Source: Gramella sp. AN32
GTDB lineage: Bacteria; Bacteroidota; Bacteroidia; Flavobacteriales; Flavobacteriaceae
NCBI RefSeq assembly: GCF_023718305.1
Contig: NZ_QEYO01000007.1
Span: forward strand, 152,738-216,737
Length of the DNA stretch: 64,000 bases
Direction: 5' to 3'
A program made the translations under genes and the position numbers. Positions 1-9,390 of the stretch are shown in pieces. The notes under the pieces are model-generated. The model searched no databases. It saw only the letters and a program-made list of their open reading frames with translations, and was not told the DNA's origin. Each line of letters opens with the position of its first letter. Within the stretch, counting starts at the first letter, position 1.

Positions 1-603
1 CATATTCTCTATTGCACCATGTGTATAGATCTGGCCAATGGAAGTATCTAAATATTTCAGCAAACGCTGAGCTTTTCCCAGGGAATATCCAAAGAGAATA
101 GAAGTTTGGCCATTATCCCTGTTTTCCTGCCACCAGTTATTGATATCTTCAAAGACCTTATCCTGCGGAATCCATTTAAAAGCGGGCAACCCAAAAGTAC
201 ATTCCGTAATAAAGGTGTGGCATTTTACAGGTTCATAGGGCACCGCGATGCCGTCATCTTCAGTTTTATAATCCCCGGTAAAAACCCAGACTTCACCCTG
301 ATGTTCCACCCGTATTTGAGCGGAACCAATAATATGCCCGGCCGGGTGAAAAGAAAATTTAACCCCGTTAATAGTGAAGCTTTCATTCCAGCCTTTTCCG
401 GAAACCTCAATTTCGCCTAAACGATGTTTAATGAGAGGAACATTGCTGTGATGAGTGATATATTTTTTGTGCCCATAACGTGAATGATCTGCATGACCAT
501 GAGAAATTATTGCTTTATCTACTGGCTTCCATGGATCCAGATAGACATCTGCAGCTTCACAATAAATGCCATTTTGATTAAATGCCAGTAGCGGTGGTCT
601 CAT
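1..603 (-). CDS. Ligase-associated DNA exonuclease (metallo-beta-lactamase fold), 3' end cut off by window
   Basis: The reading frame starts at the ATG at 603 and stays open to the left edge, giving 201 residues of a longer protein. It shows the metallo-beta-lactamase/beta-CASP metal motif HGHADH near residue 35, a GHIIGSAQ segment near residue 90 and TGDYKT near residue 110. This pattern matches the exonucleases that accompany an ATP-dependent DNA ligase in many bacteria, related to mRNA 3'-end processing factors. The ligase gene would be expected further left, outside the window. The C-terminal third is missing, so the beta-CASP domain cannot be checked. A general MBL hydrolase is the alternative. 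Confidence 0.8.
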   Translation of the reverse strand, partial: MRPPLLAFNQNGIYCEAADVYLDPWKPVDKAIISHGHADHSRYGHKKYITHHSNVPLIKHRLGEIEVSGKGWNESFTINGVKFSFHPAGHIIGSAQIRVEHQGEVWVFTGDYKTEDDGIAVPYEPVKCHTFITECTFGLPAFKWIPQDKVFEDINNWWQENRDNGQTSILFGYSLGKAQRLLKYLDTSIGQIYTHGAIENM

Positions 604-716
604 AAATCCTGAAATTAAATAAATACTATAGTATCCAAAAGTGATTAAGAAAAGATTATAGATTGATTGAGTTTTATTTTAATGTATTTATAGCCCCAAA
701 AAGTTGAGTGATTATT

Positions 717-724
717 TATATTTG
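717..724 (+). promoter_or_regulatory. Bacteroidota -7 box upstream of the TerB-like gene
   Basis: TATATTTG matches the Bacteroidota consensus TAnnTTTG and lies 20 nt before the ATG at 744. No good -33 TTG at standard spacing is visible. Apart from this, the 140 bp between the exonuclease gene and this gene show nothing. Confidence 0.5.
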
Positions 725-743
725 TACTTTAAAATTTAAATAA

Positions 744-1175
744 ATGTCTTTTTCAGATTTATTCGGCTCGGGTGAGCATTTAAGAAATTTAAGCCACTTC
801 GCTTCTATCGTGAATCTCGCATCTATAGATGGGGATATAAACGAACACGAGGAACTGTTGCTACAACGATTTGCCAGAAAATTGGATATAAGCGAGAGCG
901 AATATGCCAAGATTTTGGAGAACCCCAAAGCCTTTCCTATTACCGGTTACAACAGTGTGGAAAAAAGACTGGAAAGACTTCACGACCTGTTCAGGATCAT
1001 CTTTGCCGATCATAATATCGACGATGAAGAAGCGGAATTGATCAAGCGCTATTCTATTGGCCTTGGTTTTTCAAGCCAGGCTTCTGAAGGTATTATTAAA
1101 AGATCTATCCAGATTTTTCAGGGTCAGTTGAATTTTGAAGATTACCGTTATTTATTGGAAAAGGATAACTCCTGA
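744..1175 (+). CDS. TerB-like (tellurite resistance B) family protein
   Basis: This 143-residue all-helical, acidic protein resembles the TerB/DjlA N-terminal domain. It has two similar halves, each with an acidic helix pair (DGDINEHEE near residue 28 and [10 protein letters not shown] near residue 92), as seen in the metal-binding helical TerB fold. TerB domains are linked to membrane stress and tellurite resistance, but single-domain versions in Bacteroidota have no assigned function. The start follows the -7 box at 717. Its last 28 nt overlap the convergent fbp gene. Confidence 0.7.
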   Translation: MSFSDLFGSGEHLRNLSHFASIVNLASIDGDINEHEELLLQRFARKLDISESEYAKILENPKAFPITGYNSVEKRLERLHDLFRIIFADHNIDDEEAELIKRYSIGLGFSSQASEGIIKRSIQIFQGQLNFEDYRYLLEKDNS

Positions 1176-2200
1176 GCCTGATCTTTTTTTGTTTCTTCTG
1201 AAACTCGCATAAATTCTTCAGCTTTTTCTACCATTTTTTTGCTTCCGCAGAAAAAGGGAATCCGCTGATGAAGCTCTGTAGGTTTTATATTCAGAATCCG
1301 CTGAAATCCATCACTGGCCTTCCCGCCGGCCTGTTCCACAATAAAAGCCATAGGATTGCACTCGTATAGTAAACGAAGTTTTCCATTATTGGCTTTGGAA
1401 CTTTTTGGGTACATAAAAATGCCCCCTTTAATCATATTTCTATGGATGTCTGAAACCATCGAACCAATATATCTTGAGGTATAAGGCCGGTCATCTTTCT
1501 CCTCCTGACAATATTTAATATAGTCTTTCACACCCTGCGGAAAGTGTACATAATTCCCCTCGTTAATAGAATAAATAGTTCCGCTTTCAGGAAATTTCAT
1601 ATCTGGATGCGATAAATACCAGGAACCTAATGCGGGATTCAGGGTAAATCCGTTTGTTCCATGACCGGTAGTATAAACAAGCATGGTGGAAGTTCCATAA
1701 ATAATATAACCTGCCGCCACCTGGTTATTTCCCGGTTGAAGAAAATCTTCCAGCTCTACCGGGGTACCAATAGGCGTTACCCGTCGGTAAATAGAGAAAA
1801 TAGTTCCAACGGAAACATTTACATCAATATTGGAACTGCCGTCCAATGGATCTATAAGTACCACATATTTGTTCTGATGATCCCCTTTATGACCTTCAAT
1901 TCTTATAAAATCGTCATTCTCTTCGGAAGCAATCCCACAAACAATTTCACGATTGGTAAGCGTTTGAATGAATTTGTTATTGGCGTAAACATCCAATTTT
2001 TGCTGATCTTCCCCCTGAATATTTGTTTCCCCATAGGCCCCCACAATATCCACCAGGCCGGCTTTATTTACTTCATGGTTTACAACTTTCGCGGCAAGCC
2101 GAATAGAATTGATCAACCTGGAAAGCTCCCCTGAAGAATAAGCAAAATCTGACTGATTTTCAATGATAAATTCTCCCAGAGTCTGATTTGGTTTAGACAT
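1148..2200 (-). CDS. fbp: Class 1 fructose-1,6-bisphosphatase
   Basis: The 350-residue product hydrolyses fructose 1,6-bisphosphate to fructose 6-phosphate, the committed step of gluconeogenesis in the cytoplasm. The metal-binding signature DPLDGSSN is at residues 117-124, an EEND acidic pair is at 93-96, and a tyrosine-rich sugar-phosphate region ([12 protein letters not shown]) is near residue 240. It is slightly longer than the usual ~335 residues because of a short polar C-terminal tail, and that tail overlaps the convergent TerB-like gene by 28 nt. A well-formed promoter lies upstream (2222-2251). The family call is firm. Confidence 0.95.
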   Translation of the reverse strand: MSKPNQTLGEFIIENQSDFAYSSGELSRLINSIRLAAKVVNHEVNKAGLVDIVGAYGETNIQGEDQQKLDVYANNKFIQTLTNREIVCGIASEENDDFIRIEGHKGDHQNKYVVLIDPLDGSSNIDVNVSVGTIFSIYRRVTPIGTPVELEDFLQPGNNQVAAGYIIYGTSTMLVYTTGHGTNGFTLNPALGSWYLSHPDMKFPESGTIYSINEGNYVHFPQGVKDYIKYCQEEKDDRPYTSRYIGSMVSDIHRNMIKGGIFMYPKSSKANNGKLRLLYECNPMAFIVEQAGGKASDGFQRILNIKPTELHQRIPFFCGSKKMVEKAEEFMRVSEETKKDQAQELSFSNK

Positions 2201-2221
2201 GCTTTAGTTTGTTTTGATAAG

Positions 2222-2251
2222 CAAAAGTATCAAAATTTCAACTTACTACAA
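2222..2251 (-). promoter_or_regulatory. Promoter of fbp
   Basis: On the minus strand TTG (2251-2249), a 19-nt spacer and TACTTTTG (2229-2222) reproduce the Bacteroidota TTG-N19-TAnnTTTG promoter. It lies about 20 nt before the fbp ATG. Confidence 0.7.
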
Positions 2252-2279
2252 CGATTTCGTAAAGAATCTCAGCATTCCT

Positions 2280-2287
2280 TAAATTTG
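2280..2287 (+). promoter_or_regulatory. -7 box of the first GNAT gene
   Basis: TAAATTTG matches TAnnTTTG, divergent to the fbp promoter. It overlaps the in-frame TTG at 2285, so that TTG cannot be the translation start and the ATG at 2303 is preferred. Confidence 0.5.
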
Positions 2288-2302
2288 GTAAAAAATCAGT
2301 AT

Positions 2303-2791
2303 ATGGAATATATAATCAGAAAAGCTACAAAAGCAGATATGCCCGCAGTCTTAGAACTTATAAAAGAACTGGCAACTTTTGAAAAAGAACCTCAGGCCGT
2401 GATAATAGACGAAAATGACCTTATTCGGGATGGTTTTGGGGAGAATCCGGCATTTAACTGTCTTGTTGGTGAAATTGAGGAGAAAATTCAGGGCATGGCG
2501 CTCTTCTATTTTAGATATTCTACATGGAAAGGGAAGACCGTACATCTTGAAGATCTTATCGTACGTGAGAAATTTAGGGGCGTAGGTTTAGGCTCGGCTT
2601 TATATACCGCGGTTATAAAATTTGCTGCGGAAGAAAAAGTGAAGCGAACCGAATGGGTGGTTTTGGACTGGAACAAAACAGCCGCCGATTTCTACCGCAG
2701 AAGCGGAGCAAATGTCCTCGCAAGTTGGGATACAGTACAAATGGATGCTCAGGCCATGCAGCAATATCTTGAAAAGAAAAACCTGGTATAA
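2303..2791 (+). CDS. GNAT family N-acetyltransferase (copy 1)
   Basis: The 162-residue protein is a GCN5-related acetyltransferase that would transfer acetyl from acetyl-CoA to an amine. The acetyl-CoA loop region VREKFRGVGLGSALY is near residue 90, preceded by the beta strand TVHLEDL. The family resembles the diamine acetyltransferase (SSAT-like) group, but the substrate is not determined. The start at 2303 was chosen because a promoter box covers the upstream TTG. A second gene with about two-thirds identical residues by eye follows at 3043. Confidence 0.85.
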   Translation: MEYIIRKATKADMPAVLELIKELATFEKEPQAVIIDENDLIRDGFGENPAFNCLVGEIEEKIQGMALFYFRYSTWKGKTVHLEDLIVREKFRGVGLGSALYTAVIKFAAEEKVKRTEWVVLDWNKTAADFYRRSGANVLASWDTVQMDAQAMQQYLEKKNLV

Positions 2792-2887
2792 AAATTTCTT
2801 GAAACCGACTATTCCCAAGGCAAGCCGTAGGGTATTTCACCGGTTTCATTTTGGCCTCTGGACCAAAAACCGAAATTTTGTATTTCC

Positions 2888-2974
2888 CCTCACCCAGAAC
2901 TGCGAAAAAGCAGTTCTGAACTCTCCCTTGGGAGCGGTGAAAGGGAAACCCCGAGGCTAAGCCGTCGGGGAATT
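2888..2974. repeat. Three-hairpin intergenic repeat, copy 1
   Basis: Three successive inverted repeats lie between the two GNAT genes: AGAACTGC/GCAGTTCT around a 6-nt loop, CTCCC/GGGAG, and CCCCGA/TCGGGG. The same order of hairpins and much of the sequence recurs at 15900-15988. It begins with CCTCACCC and ends with GGGGAATT in both copies. The rest of the 250-bp gap shows nothing else. Confidence 0.75.
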
Positions 2975-3018
2975 ATATAGATTAAAGCTATTTTAATAAT
3001 GTTTTAGTTCGCAATTCA

Positions 3019-3026
3019 TATTTTTG
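3019..3026 (+). promoter_or_regulatory. -7 box of the second GNAT gene
   Basis: TATTTTTG fits TAnnTTTG 17 nt before the ATG at 3043. A convincing -33 element was not found. Confidence 0.4.
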
Positions 3027-3042
3027 TTAAAATGACCAACCA

Positions 3043-3522
3043 ATGAATTATACAATTAGGGAAGCAAAAAGAGAAGATATGCCTGCAGTTCTTGAGCTTA
3101 TAAGAGAACTGGCAGAACATGAGAATCATTTAAGTGATGTTGAAGTAAGCGTGGACGATCTTGAAAAAGAAGGTTTTGACCACAAAAACTTTAAATGCTT
3201 CGTAGCCGATGTGGAGGGGAAAATTCAGGGAATGGCGCTGGTGTATTTTAGATTTTCAACCTGGAAAGGAAGAACCGTCCATCTGGAAGACCTTATTGTA
3301 AGAAAGGAAATGCGGGGAACCGGTTTAGGAGGTGCCCTTTACCAAAGTGTCGTAAAATATGGACATGAAAATGATGTTAAAAGGATTGAATGGGTTGTTT
3401 CTGAAGGCAATAAAAATGCCATAGAATTCTACGAAAATACGGGAGCACAAATTAAAGAAAGCTGGAAAACCGTGCATATGGAAGAAGGCGGAATTGCTAA
3501 AAATGTAAAAAAAGGTGCTTAA
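3043..3522 (+). CDS. GNAT family N-acetyltransferase (copy 2)
   Basis: This 159-residue acetyltransferase is a clear paralogue of the gene at 2303: both begin with a similar Y-I/T-IR segment followed by DMPAVLELI, and both share STWKGRTVHLEDLIVR and the acetyl-CoA loop RGTGLGGALYQ. They probably arose by tandem duplication. The 3' end overlaps the start of the aspartate kinase gene by 8 nt, so the two are probably co-translated. The substrate is unknown. Confidence 0.85.
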   Translation: MNYTIREAKREDMPAVLELIRELAEHENHLSDVEVSVDDLEKEGFDHKNFKCFVADVEGKIQGMALVYFRFSTWKGRTVHLEDLIVRKEMRGTGLGGALYQSVVKYGHENDVKRIEWVVSEGNKNAIEFYENTGAQIKESWKTVHMEEGGIAKNVKKGA

Positions 3523-4768
3523 AGTCTTCAAATTTGGGGGAGCATCAGTAAAAGATGCTGAGGGAGTTCGTAATGTGCTAAAGGTTTTAAAAACGACGGG
3601 AGACAGCGATAAACTTGTGGTAATTTCAGCAATGGGGAAAACCACGAATGCCCTGGAAATTGTGGTTCGGGATTATTTGAATCAAGCCAGTTTCGCCAAT
3701 AGCCTGCAAATTGTAAAGAACTACCATGAATTAATTTTAGATGAACTTTTCGAATATAAACAACATCCAGTTTTTCTCAAAATTTATCAATTATTTGAAG
3801 AATTAGAAAATTTTTTAAAGCACAATAAGTCCCTGAAATACGATTTTGTCTACGATCAAATTGTGAGCTTTGGAGAGTTGGTTTCCACGACCATTGTAAG
3901 CGAATATTTGCAGGATCAGGAATTAAAAAATACCTGGCTGGATGCCAGAAAACTAATAAAAACCAATAGTACCTACAGGGACGCGCACGTAAATTGGGAA
4001 AAGACCCAGGCAATTATTCAGACTGAAGTAGAAACCAATAAACTCAATATCACCCAGGGTTTTATAGGATCTGATCCCAATAATTTTACCACTACTTTGG
4101 GTAGGGAAGGTTCAGATTATTCCGCGGCAATTATCGCCTATTGTTTAAATGCTGAAAGTCTTACGATCTGGAAAGATGTGCAGGGGGTTTTAAATGCCGA
4201 TCCTCGGTATTTTACCAAAACTGAGTTATTACAGCAAATCTCCTACGAGGAAGCCATTGAACTGGCATTTTATGGCGCTTCGGTAATTCACCCAAAAACC
4301 CTGCAACCCTTGCAGAGAAAGGAAATTCCGCTTTTTGTACGATCTTTTATAGAACTGGATAAAGAGGGAACGGCAGTTAGCAAAGGCCAGAAAATCGTAC
4401 CGAATATACCCTGCTTTATCGTTAAAAAAGAACAGGTCTTAATTTCCCTTTCTTCGCGGGATTTTTCATTTATGGTAGAAGAGAATATTTCTGAAATCTT
4501 CAAATTATTCCATAAATATCAAATGAAGGTAGATCTCATTCAAAATTCCGCGATTAGTTTTAGGGTTTGTGTGGATAATAAATTCAACCATCTGGAAAAA
4601 CTGCTGCAGCATTTAAAAGCCAGGTTTAAAGTGGATTTCAAAACCGGGGTTTCCCTGTATACGATCAGGCATTTTGATGAGGCAGCTATAAACGAGCTTG
4701 AAAAGGATAAAAGAGTACTTTTAAAACAACTCACCCAAAATACTGTGCAGCTGGTAACCGAAAATTAG
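3515..4768 (+). CDS. Aspartate kinase (monofunctional)
   Basis: The 417-residue enzyme phosphorylates L-aspartate, the first step towards lysine, threonine and methionine. The N-terminal amino-acid-kinase domain begins with KFGGASV (residues 5-11). GREGSDYSAA near residue 200 and a WKDVQGV nucleotide segment follow. A C-terminal ACT region (about 300-410) would give allosteric control. There is no homoserine dehydrogenase domain. The start is a GTG inside the preceding GNAT gene, since KVFKFGG begins immediately after it and no ATG lies closer. Which isozyme (lysC, thrA-type) it is cannot be told. Confidence 0.88.
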   Translation: MLKVFKFGGASVKDAEGVRNVLKVLKTTGDSDKLVVISAMGKTTNALEIVVRDYLNQASFANSLQIVKNYHELILDELFEYKQHPVFLKIYQLFEELENFLKHNKSLKYDFVYDQIVSFGELVSTTIVSEYLQDQELKNTWLDARKLIKTNSTYRDAHVNWEKTQAIIQTEVETNKLNITQGFIGSDPNNFTTTLGREGSDYSAAIIAYCLNAESLTIWKDVQGVLNADPRYFTKTELLQQISYEEAIELAFYGASVIHPKTLQPLQRKEIPLFVRSFIELDKEGTAVSKGQKIVPNIPCFIVKKEQVLISLSSRDFSFMVEENISEIFKLFHKYQMKVDLIQNSAISFRVCVDNKFNHLEKLLQHLKARFKVDFKTGVSLYTIRHFDEAAINELEKDKRVLLKQLTQNTVQLVTEN

Positions 4769-4850
4769 TTTTTTCAGACTAATTCAGCATTTGAAAATTT
4801 TCGGTTTAAAATATATCTGGAGGATTTTAAGTAGAAGAATTTAACTGAGC

Positions 4851-5120
4851 ATGATGGACAAATTTTTAAAGATCGTTCCGTTTCTTAATCTTGCTACAGT
4901 ACTTTACTTTGTTTTCTTCCTTACAATTTCCCATTTAAAAGTTCAGTCACAGGTTTTGCAATTTTTCACAGAGCTTACCATGGTTCCTATGCTTTTCTTG
5001 TGTTTTATACTTGGCCCGGTCTCCATTTTCCTGTTATATAAAAAACCCAATCTCCTGTTGATTATCAGTTATTTATTTCTACTGGCGCTACATCTCTTTA
5101 TGTTTTCTGAATTTTATTAA
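4851..5120 (+). CDS. Small three-helix membrane protein, unknown function
   Basis: The 89-residue product is strongly hydrophobic, with three predicted membrane segments at about residues 8-28, 40-62 and 66-86. No catalytic or binding motif is visible. It starts at ATG 4851 or 4854 after an 80-bp gap and may be co-transcribed with the aspartate kinase gene. I do not recognise the family. Confidence 0.55.
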   Translation: MMDKFLKIVPFLNLATVLYFVFFLTISHLKVQSQVLQFFTELTMVPMLFLCFILGPVSIFLLYKKPNLLLIISYLFLLALHLFMFSEFY

Positions 5121-5210
5121 GCTGAATATTTGTTAAGATACTGTTATTCCACGTACTTGCGTGTGAAGGTTTTTAATTCCTTCTTATCTTGGGAAAAACT
5201 GAAAATAATT

Positions 5211-5858
5211 ATGGAAAATATATTAATAGCGGGAGCGACCGGAGCAACCGGAAAACGCGTCATCGAAATTCTGAATAATTCACAGGCATTTAGTCCGCTG
5301 GCCTTGATAAGAGATGAAGAGCAGCGACAAATGTTTGAAGATATGGAGGTTGAGGCGGTGCTGGGCGACCTCGAAGGCGATGTGAGCCACACCATGAAAG
5401 GGATCGATAAAGTGATCTTTGCTGCAGGTTCCGGCGGCAAAACCGGAAAGGAAAAAACCACAGCGGTCGATCAGGAAGGAGCTAAAAAATTAATTGATGC
5501 TGCAAAAAATGCGCGGGTCAAAAAATTTGTGATGCTCAGCTCAATGGGCACTGATGATCCTTCGCAAAACAAAGATCTGGAACACTATTTAAAAGCAAAA
5601 AAAGAAGCTGATGATTATTTAAGAAATAGCGGGCTCGATTTTACCATAGTACAACCCGGCGCACTTACAGATGATATGGGCCTTGCCAAGGTAAAAGTTG
5701 CAGAAAAACTGAATGAAAAAGGTGAAATTTCACGGGATGATGTTGCCTTTCTACTCGTGATGAGCCTGGCCGATCCTTTGGTTAAAAATATGTCTTTTGA
5801 AGCCCTGGAAGGCGAAAAGTCTATTAAAAGTGCCCTCATAGAAATATCAGATCTTTAA
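5211..5858 (+). CDS. NAD(P)-binding atypical SDR (NmrA/YwnB-like)
   Basis: The 216-residue protein opens with the Rossmann motif GATGATGK at residues 7-14. It continues with a D-L-E-G strand end and a KKFVMLSSMGTDD segment near residue 105, typical of the atypical short-chain dehydrogenase/NAD(P)H-binding group. No YxxxK catalytic pair of classical SDRs is obvious, so a redox-sensor or NAD(P)H-binding regulatory role is as likely as enzymatic activity. The ATG at 5211 directly precedes the Rossmann strand; upstream in-frame codons look non-coding. It converges on the VOC gene with a 3-nt gap. Confidence 0.75.
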   Translation: MENILIAGATGATGKRVIEILNNSQAFSPLALIRDEEQRQMFEDMEVEAVLGDLEGDVSHTMKGIDKVIFAAGSGGKTGKEKTTAVDQEGAKKLIDAAKNARVKKFVMLSSMGTDDPSQNKDLEHYLKAKKEADDYLRNSGLDFTIVQPGALTDDMGLAKVKVAEKLNEKGEISRDDVAFLLVMSLADPLVKNMSFEALEGEKSIKSALIEISDL

Positions 5859-5861
5859 GAT

Positions 5862-6248
5862 TTACTGGAAGGCAGCATCTATGGGTTCCCACAACTCGAT
5901 CTTGTTGCCTTCCGGATCTAAGATCCAGCCAAACTTGCCATAATCATAGGTTTCCATTTCACCAACAATCTGCACACCTTCTTCCTTAAGGACTTTTAAT
6001 AACTCTTCCAGATTTTCCACTCTGAAATTTTGCATAAATTGCTTTTCAGAAGGTTTAAAATAATCTGTTTTTGCATCCATGGGGCTCCATTGGGTTGAAG
6101 CATCTTTCCCGTCCTTGTCTTTCCACCAGAAGGTACAGCCGTATTGATCTGTATTTAAACCCAGGTGATTTTTATACCATGCTTTGGCTTTATCGGGATC
6201 TTTAGATTTGAAAAAGATTCCGCCAATTCCTGTAACCCTGTTTTTCAT
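5862..6248 (-). CDS. VOC (glyoxalase/bleomycin-resistance) family protein
   Basis: The 128-residue protein has the paired beta-alpha-beta-beta-beta pattern of the vicinal oxygen chelate fold. FFKSKDPDKAKAWYKNHLG sits at the N-terminus and the signature WILDPEGNKIELWEP at the C-terminus, where the Glu would be a metal ligand. Family members range from glyoxalases to antibiotic-binding proteins, so no substrate can be assigned. It lies 11 bp downstream of the dehydrogenase gene and may share its transcript. Confidence 0.8.
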   Translation of the reverse strand: MKNRVTGIGGIFFKSKDPDKAKAWYKNHLGLNTDQYGCTFWWKDKDGKDASTQWSPMDAKTDYFKPSEKQFMQNFRVENLEELLKVLKEEGVQIVGEMETYDYGKFGWILDPEGNKIELWEPIDAAFQ

Positions 6249-6259
6249 TATATTAAATT

Positions 6260-7216
6260 TTAGAAAGTTCCAAATTCCGCGATAATCTTATGGGCAATGG
6301 TTTCAGCAAGTTTGAGCTGCGATTCAAACGTCCAGCCGGCCACATGAGGGGTGAGCAACACATTCTCCATGTTGATCAAATCCTGAAGTGCCTGGGGCAT
6401 TTGATTTTTTTGGTCATTTTTACTGAAAAGGTTCTCAAAAGAAGATTTTTCATACTCCAGAACATCCAGGCCAGCACCTAAAATTTTACCAAATTTCAAG
6501 GCTTCCACAAGATCATTGGTGACCACACTTTTACCACGTGCTGTATTGATCAACCAGAATGGTTTTTTGAATTTTGAAATAAATACGGCATTTACCATTT
6601 TGTTGGTTTCCGGTGTCCAGGGCGTATGCAGACTTAAAACATCAGCTTTTTCAAAAATTTCGCTGAGTTCCACCTGGGTGGCATTTTCATCTGCAATCCC
6701 GGTTTTGATATCATGGAAAATTACTTCCACATCGAAACCCTTTAGTTTTTTCGCGAAAGATTTTCCCATATTTCCGTAGCCAATAAGCCCCACGGTTTTT
6801 CCACCCAGTTCATGGCCGCGGTTATCTTCCCGGTTCCACTGGCCCGATTTTACCTCCGCATTTGCCTTGTTCAATTTATTAAAAAGGGATAAAAGCATTC
6901 CCAGAGAATGCTCCCCCACCGCATTTCGGTTTCCTTCCGGAGCGGAGAATAATTTGACACCTTTTTTTTCAGCATACTCAATATCGATGCTTTCCAGGCC
7001 TGCACCAACACGGCCAATAAATTTCAAATTTGGAGCTTTCTCTAAAAAACTGCTGTCGATCTCAAATCTACTCCGAAGAATAATTCCATCATACAACTCC
7101 TGCTTATCTAAGATCTGTTCGGGAGACATTGTATAGCCTTCAATATTGGAATACCCGGCTTTTTCCAGGAGTTTAATGAGTAAAGGATGATTAGCATCGG
7201 CATGTAGCACCGTCAT
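6260..7216 (-). CDS. D-2-hydroxyacid dehydrogenase (SerA-like)
   Basis: The 318-residue NAD-dependent oxidoreductase has the two-domain architecture of D-isomer 2-hydroxyacid dehydrogenases. The nucleotide-binding GYGNMG is at residues 146-151, the substrate arginine lies in INTARGK near residue 230, and the catalytic histidine lies in TPHVAGWT near residue 290. It resembles the short form of D-3-phosphoglycerate dehydrogenase without an ACT domain, which would feed serine synthesis. Other 2-hydroxyacid dehydrogenases remain possible. The stop codon of mgtE does not overlap it; the genes are 10 bp apart on the same strand. Confidence 0.82.
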   Translation of the reverse strand: MTVLHADANHPLLIKLLEKAGYSNIEGYTMSPEQILDKQELYDGIILRSRFEIDSSFLEKAPNLKFIGRVGAGLESIDIEYAEKKGVKLFSAPEGNRNAVGEHSLGMLLSLFNKLNKANAEVKSGQWNREDNRGHELGGKTVGLIGYGNMGKSFAKKLKGFDVEVIFHDIKTGIADENATQVELSEIFEKADVLSLHTPWTPETNKMVNAVFISKFKKPFWLINTARGKSVVTNDLVEALKFGKILGAGLDVLEYEKSSFENLFSKNDQKNQMPQALQDLINMENVLLTPHVAGWTFESQLKLAETIAHKIIAEFGTF

Positions 7217-7226
7217 ATCTTTTATT

Positions 7227-8579
7227 TTAGAAGCCTAAAATTGCTTTTGCGATAAGGAAATAAGTCAGAATTCCGAAGACATCATTACTGGTCGTTATGA
7301 ACGGACCCGTGGCCACAGCAGGATCTATATTATTTTTACTTAGAATGATGGGAATAAAGGTGCCAATCAAAGCGGCGAGGACAATCACCGAGATCAAAGC
7401 GATCCCGATACTTATGGATTCCAAAGTCGTGGTTCCAAAAATATAATTGCTGATTATAAAAACAATTATAGCAATAGAAATTCCATTCACCAAAGCAAGT
7501 CCAAATTCCTTTAATAAGCGGTTTATGATATTGCCACGCAAACTATCATTAGCCAATCCCTGTACCACGATTGCGCTTGATTGTACCCCAACGTTTCCTG
7601 CGGTTGCCTGAATAAGCGGCACAAAAATTAAAATATTCGGGAAACTTGTGAGGATCGTTTGAAAGCCGGAAATAATACTCGCAGCTCCAAGACCTCCAAA
7701 CATCCCGATAAGCAACCACGGTAATCTGGCACGGGTCTGTTTAAAAATGCCATCATCTGCCTCAACATCTTCCGAGATACCTGCAGCCATCTGGTAATCC
7801 TTTTCAGCTTCTTCCCGAACAAAGTCCAGAATATCATCAACGGTAATCCTTCCCACGAGACGATTCATTTCATCTACCACAGGAATCGCTTCCAGATCAT
7901 ATTTTTGCATCACCCTGGCCACTTCTTCACCATCAGTATGCACATTTACATAATCAACCTGGGGAATATAAATATCACTAATATTCTCGTTGCTAGACGC
8001 TGTTAAAAGATCCTTTAAAGATAAACGGCCTTTTAATTTATTCTTTTCATCCACGACATAAATAGAATGAACACGGGTCACATTTTCCGCCTGTTTGCGC
8101 ATTTCGGCCATACAGCCCGTAACACTCCAGTTCTCATTCACCTTTACCAGCTCTTTCGCCATTAAACCACCGGCAGAGTTTTCATCATAGCGCAAAAGTT
8201 CCACGATATGATCGGCATGTTTTTGGTCTTCAATTTCCGCGATTACATTTTGCTGGAGTTCCAGGGAAAGTTCTGAAATGATATCGGCGGCATCATCGGT
8301 ATCCATTTCATTAAGCTCCGAAGCAATCTCTTTGGGCGAAAGGTTATCAAGAATACGCTCCCGCACATTCTCTTCCAGCTCCATAAGAGCTTCGGCAGTT
8401 TTTTCGCTATCCAGAAGTTTAACGATATAAGTTGCTTCTTCCAGACTAAGTTCCGTGAGAATTTCAGCAATATCAGCGTGATGCACATCTTCCAGATGCA
8501 ACAAAAGTTCCTCATCGTTTTTCTCTTCGATAAGGAATTGGATTTTATCTATTAATTCATCACTTACTTGAAACTGCAT
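7227..8579 (-). CDS. mgtE: MgtE magnesium transporter
   Basis: The 450-residue inner-membrane protein imports Mg2+. It has an N-terminal acidic helical repeat domain (about 20-125), a CBS pair (about 135-255) that senses intracellular Mg2+, a connecting helix, and five membrane segments from about residue 285. The pore signatures [13 protein letters not shown] and [12 protein letters not shown] are present. The gene overlaps the end of rsmA by 20 nt, so the two are likely translationally coupled. Confidence 0.92.
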   Translation of the reverse strand: MQFQVSDELIDKIQFLIEEKNDEELLLHLEDVHHADIAEILTELSLEEATYIVKLLDSEKTAEALMELEENVRERILDNLSPKEIASELNEMDTDDAADIISELSLELQQNVIAEIEDQKHADHIVELLRYDENSAGGLMAKELVKVNENWSVTGCMAEMRKQAENVTRVHSIYVVDEKNKLKGRLSLKDLLTASSNENISDIYIPQVDYVNVHTDGEEVARVMQKYDLEAIPVVDEMNRLVGRITVDDILDFVREEAEKDYQMAAGISEDVEADDGIFKQTRARLPWLLIGMFGGLGAASIISGFQTILTSFPNILIFVPLIQATAGNVGVQSSAIVVQGLANDSLRGNIINRLLKEFGLALVNGISIAIIVFIISNYIFGTTTLESISIGIALISVIVLAALIGTFIPIILSKNNIDPAVATGPFITTSNDVFGILTYFLIAKAILGF

Positions 8580-9372
8580 ATGGTTCTATCATTTTCGTGA
8601 GGTCTATAAACTGCTGAAATCCCAATTGTTCCGGGCGCTTGTCAAAGATAATATCTTCCCTTAAATTACCTGGAAGATTTAAACTTTTTAAGCTATTCCG
8701 AAGTGTTTTTCTGCGCTGATTAAAAGAAGTTTTCACAACCCGGTAAAAAAGCTTCTCATCACAAGCTAAATGAAAATTTTCCTTGCGCTGAAGTCTTAAA
8801 ACCCCGCTATCTACTTTCGGCGGCGGACTAAAAACCGAAGGGGGCACGGTAAAAAGATATTCGGCGGTGTAAAACGCCTGGGTAAGCACACTTAGAATTC
8901 CATACGCCTTACTTCCTTCTTTTTCACAAATGCGCTTAGCCACTTCTTTCTGGAACATCCCCGAAAATTCAGGAATTTGATCTCGGTGTTGAAGCACCTT
9001 GAACACAATTTGAGTTGAAATATTATAAGGAAAATTTCCAATGATGGCGAACTCTTCAGCACCAAAGAGAGATTGAAGATCAACTTTTAAAAAATCTTTT
9101 TCATGGATTCTATCACGAAGGTGAAGATAATTACTTTCCAGAAATTCAACACTTTCCCGGTCGATCTCGATCACGTGGATTTCAGCATCTTTTTCCAGCA
9201 AATATTTAGTTAAAACGCCCATCCCGGGACCAATTTCCAAGACTTTATAATATCCCGAATAACTTAGGGTATCCGCAATTTTCGAGGCGATATTTTCATC
9301 TTTCAGAAAATGCTGGCCCAGATGCTTCTTGGCCCTCACATCCCCGGAGGTATTTGGTTTATAATTTTTCAT
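8560..9372 (-). CDS. rsmA: 16S rRNA dimethyladenosine transferase
   Basis: The 270-residue enzyme dimethylates two adjacent adenosines near the 3' end of 16S rRNA using S-adenosylmethionine. HLGQHFL at residues 17-23, the SAM-binding [11 protein letters not shown] at 45-55 and the catalytic GNFPYN near residue 112 are all diagnostic. A C-terminal helical domain is present and the length is normal. It is the first part of an rsmA-mgtE pair overlapping by 20 nt. Confidence 0.95.
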   Translation of the reverse strand: MKNYKPNTSGDVRAKKHLGQHFLKDENIASKIADTLSYSGYYKVLEIGPGMGVLTKYLLEKDAEIHVIEIDRESVEFLESNYLHLRDRIHEKDFLKVDLQSLFGAEEFAIIGNFPYNISTQIVFKVLQHRDQIPEFSGMFQKEVAKRICEKEGSKAYGILSVLTQAFYTAEYLFTVPPSVFSPPPKVDSGVLRLQRKENFHLACDEKLFYRVVKTSFNQRRKTLRNSLKSLNLPGNLREDIIFDKRPEQLGFQQFIDLTKMIEPYAVSSK

Positions 9373-9390
9373 GTTGAAATATTCTGAAGA

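Noticed and set aside
106..420. Plus-strand ORF at the left edge
   Set aside because: It lies antisense to the ligase-associated exonuclease frame, which has clear metal-binding motifs.
3515..4768. Bifunctional aspartate kinase-homoserine dehydrogenase
   Set aside because: The protein ends after the ACT region at 417 residues; no dehydrogenase domain follows.
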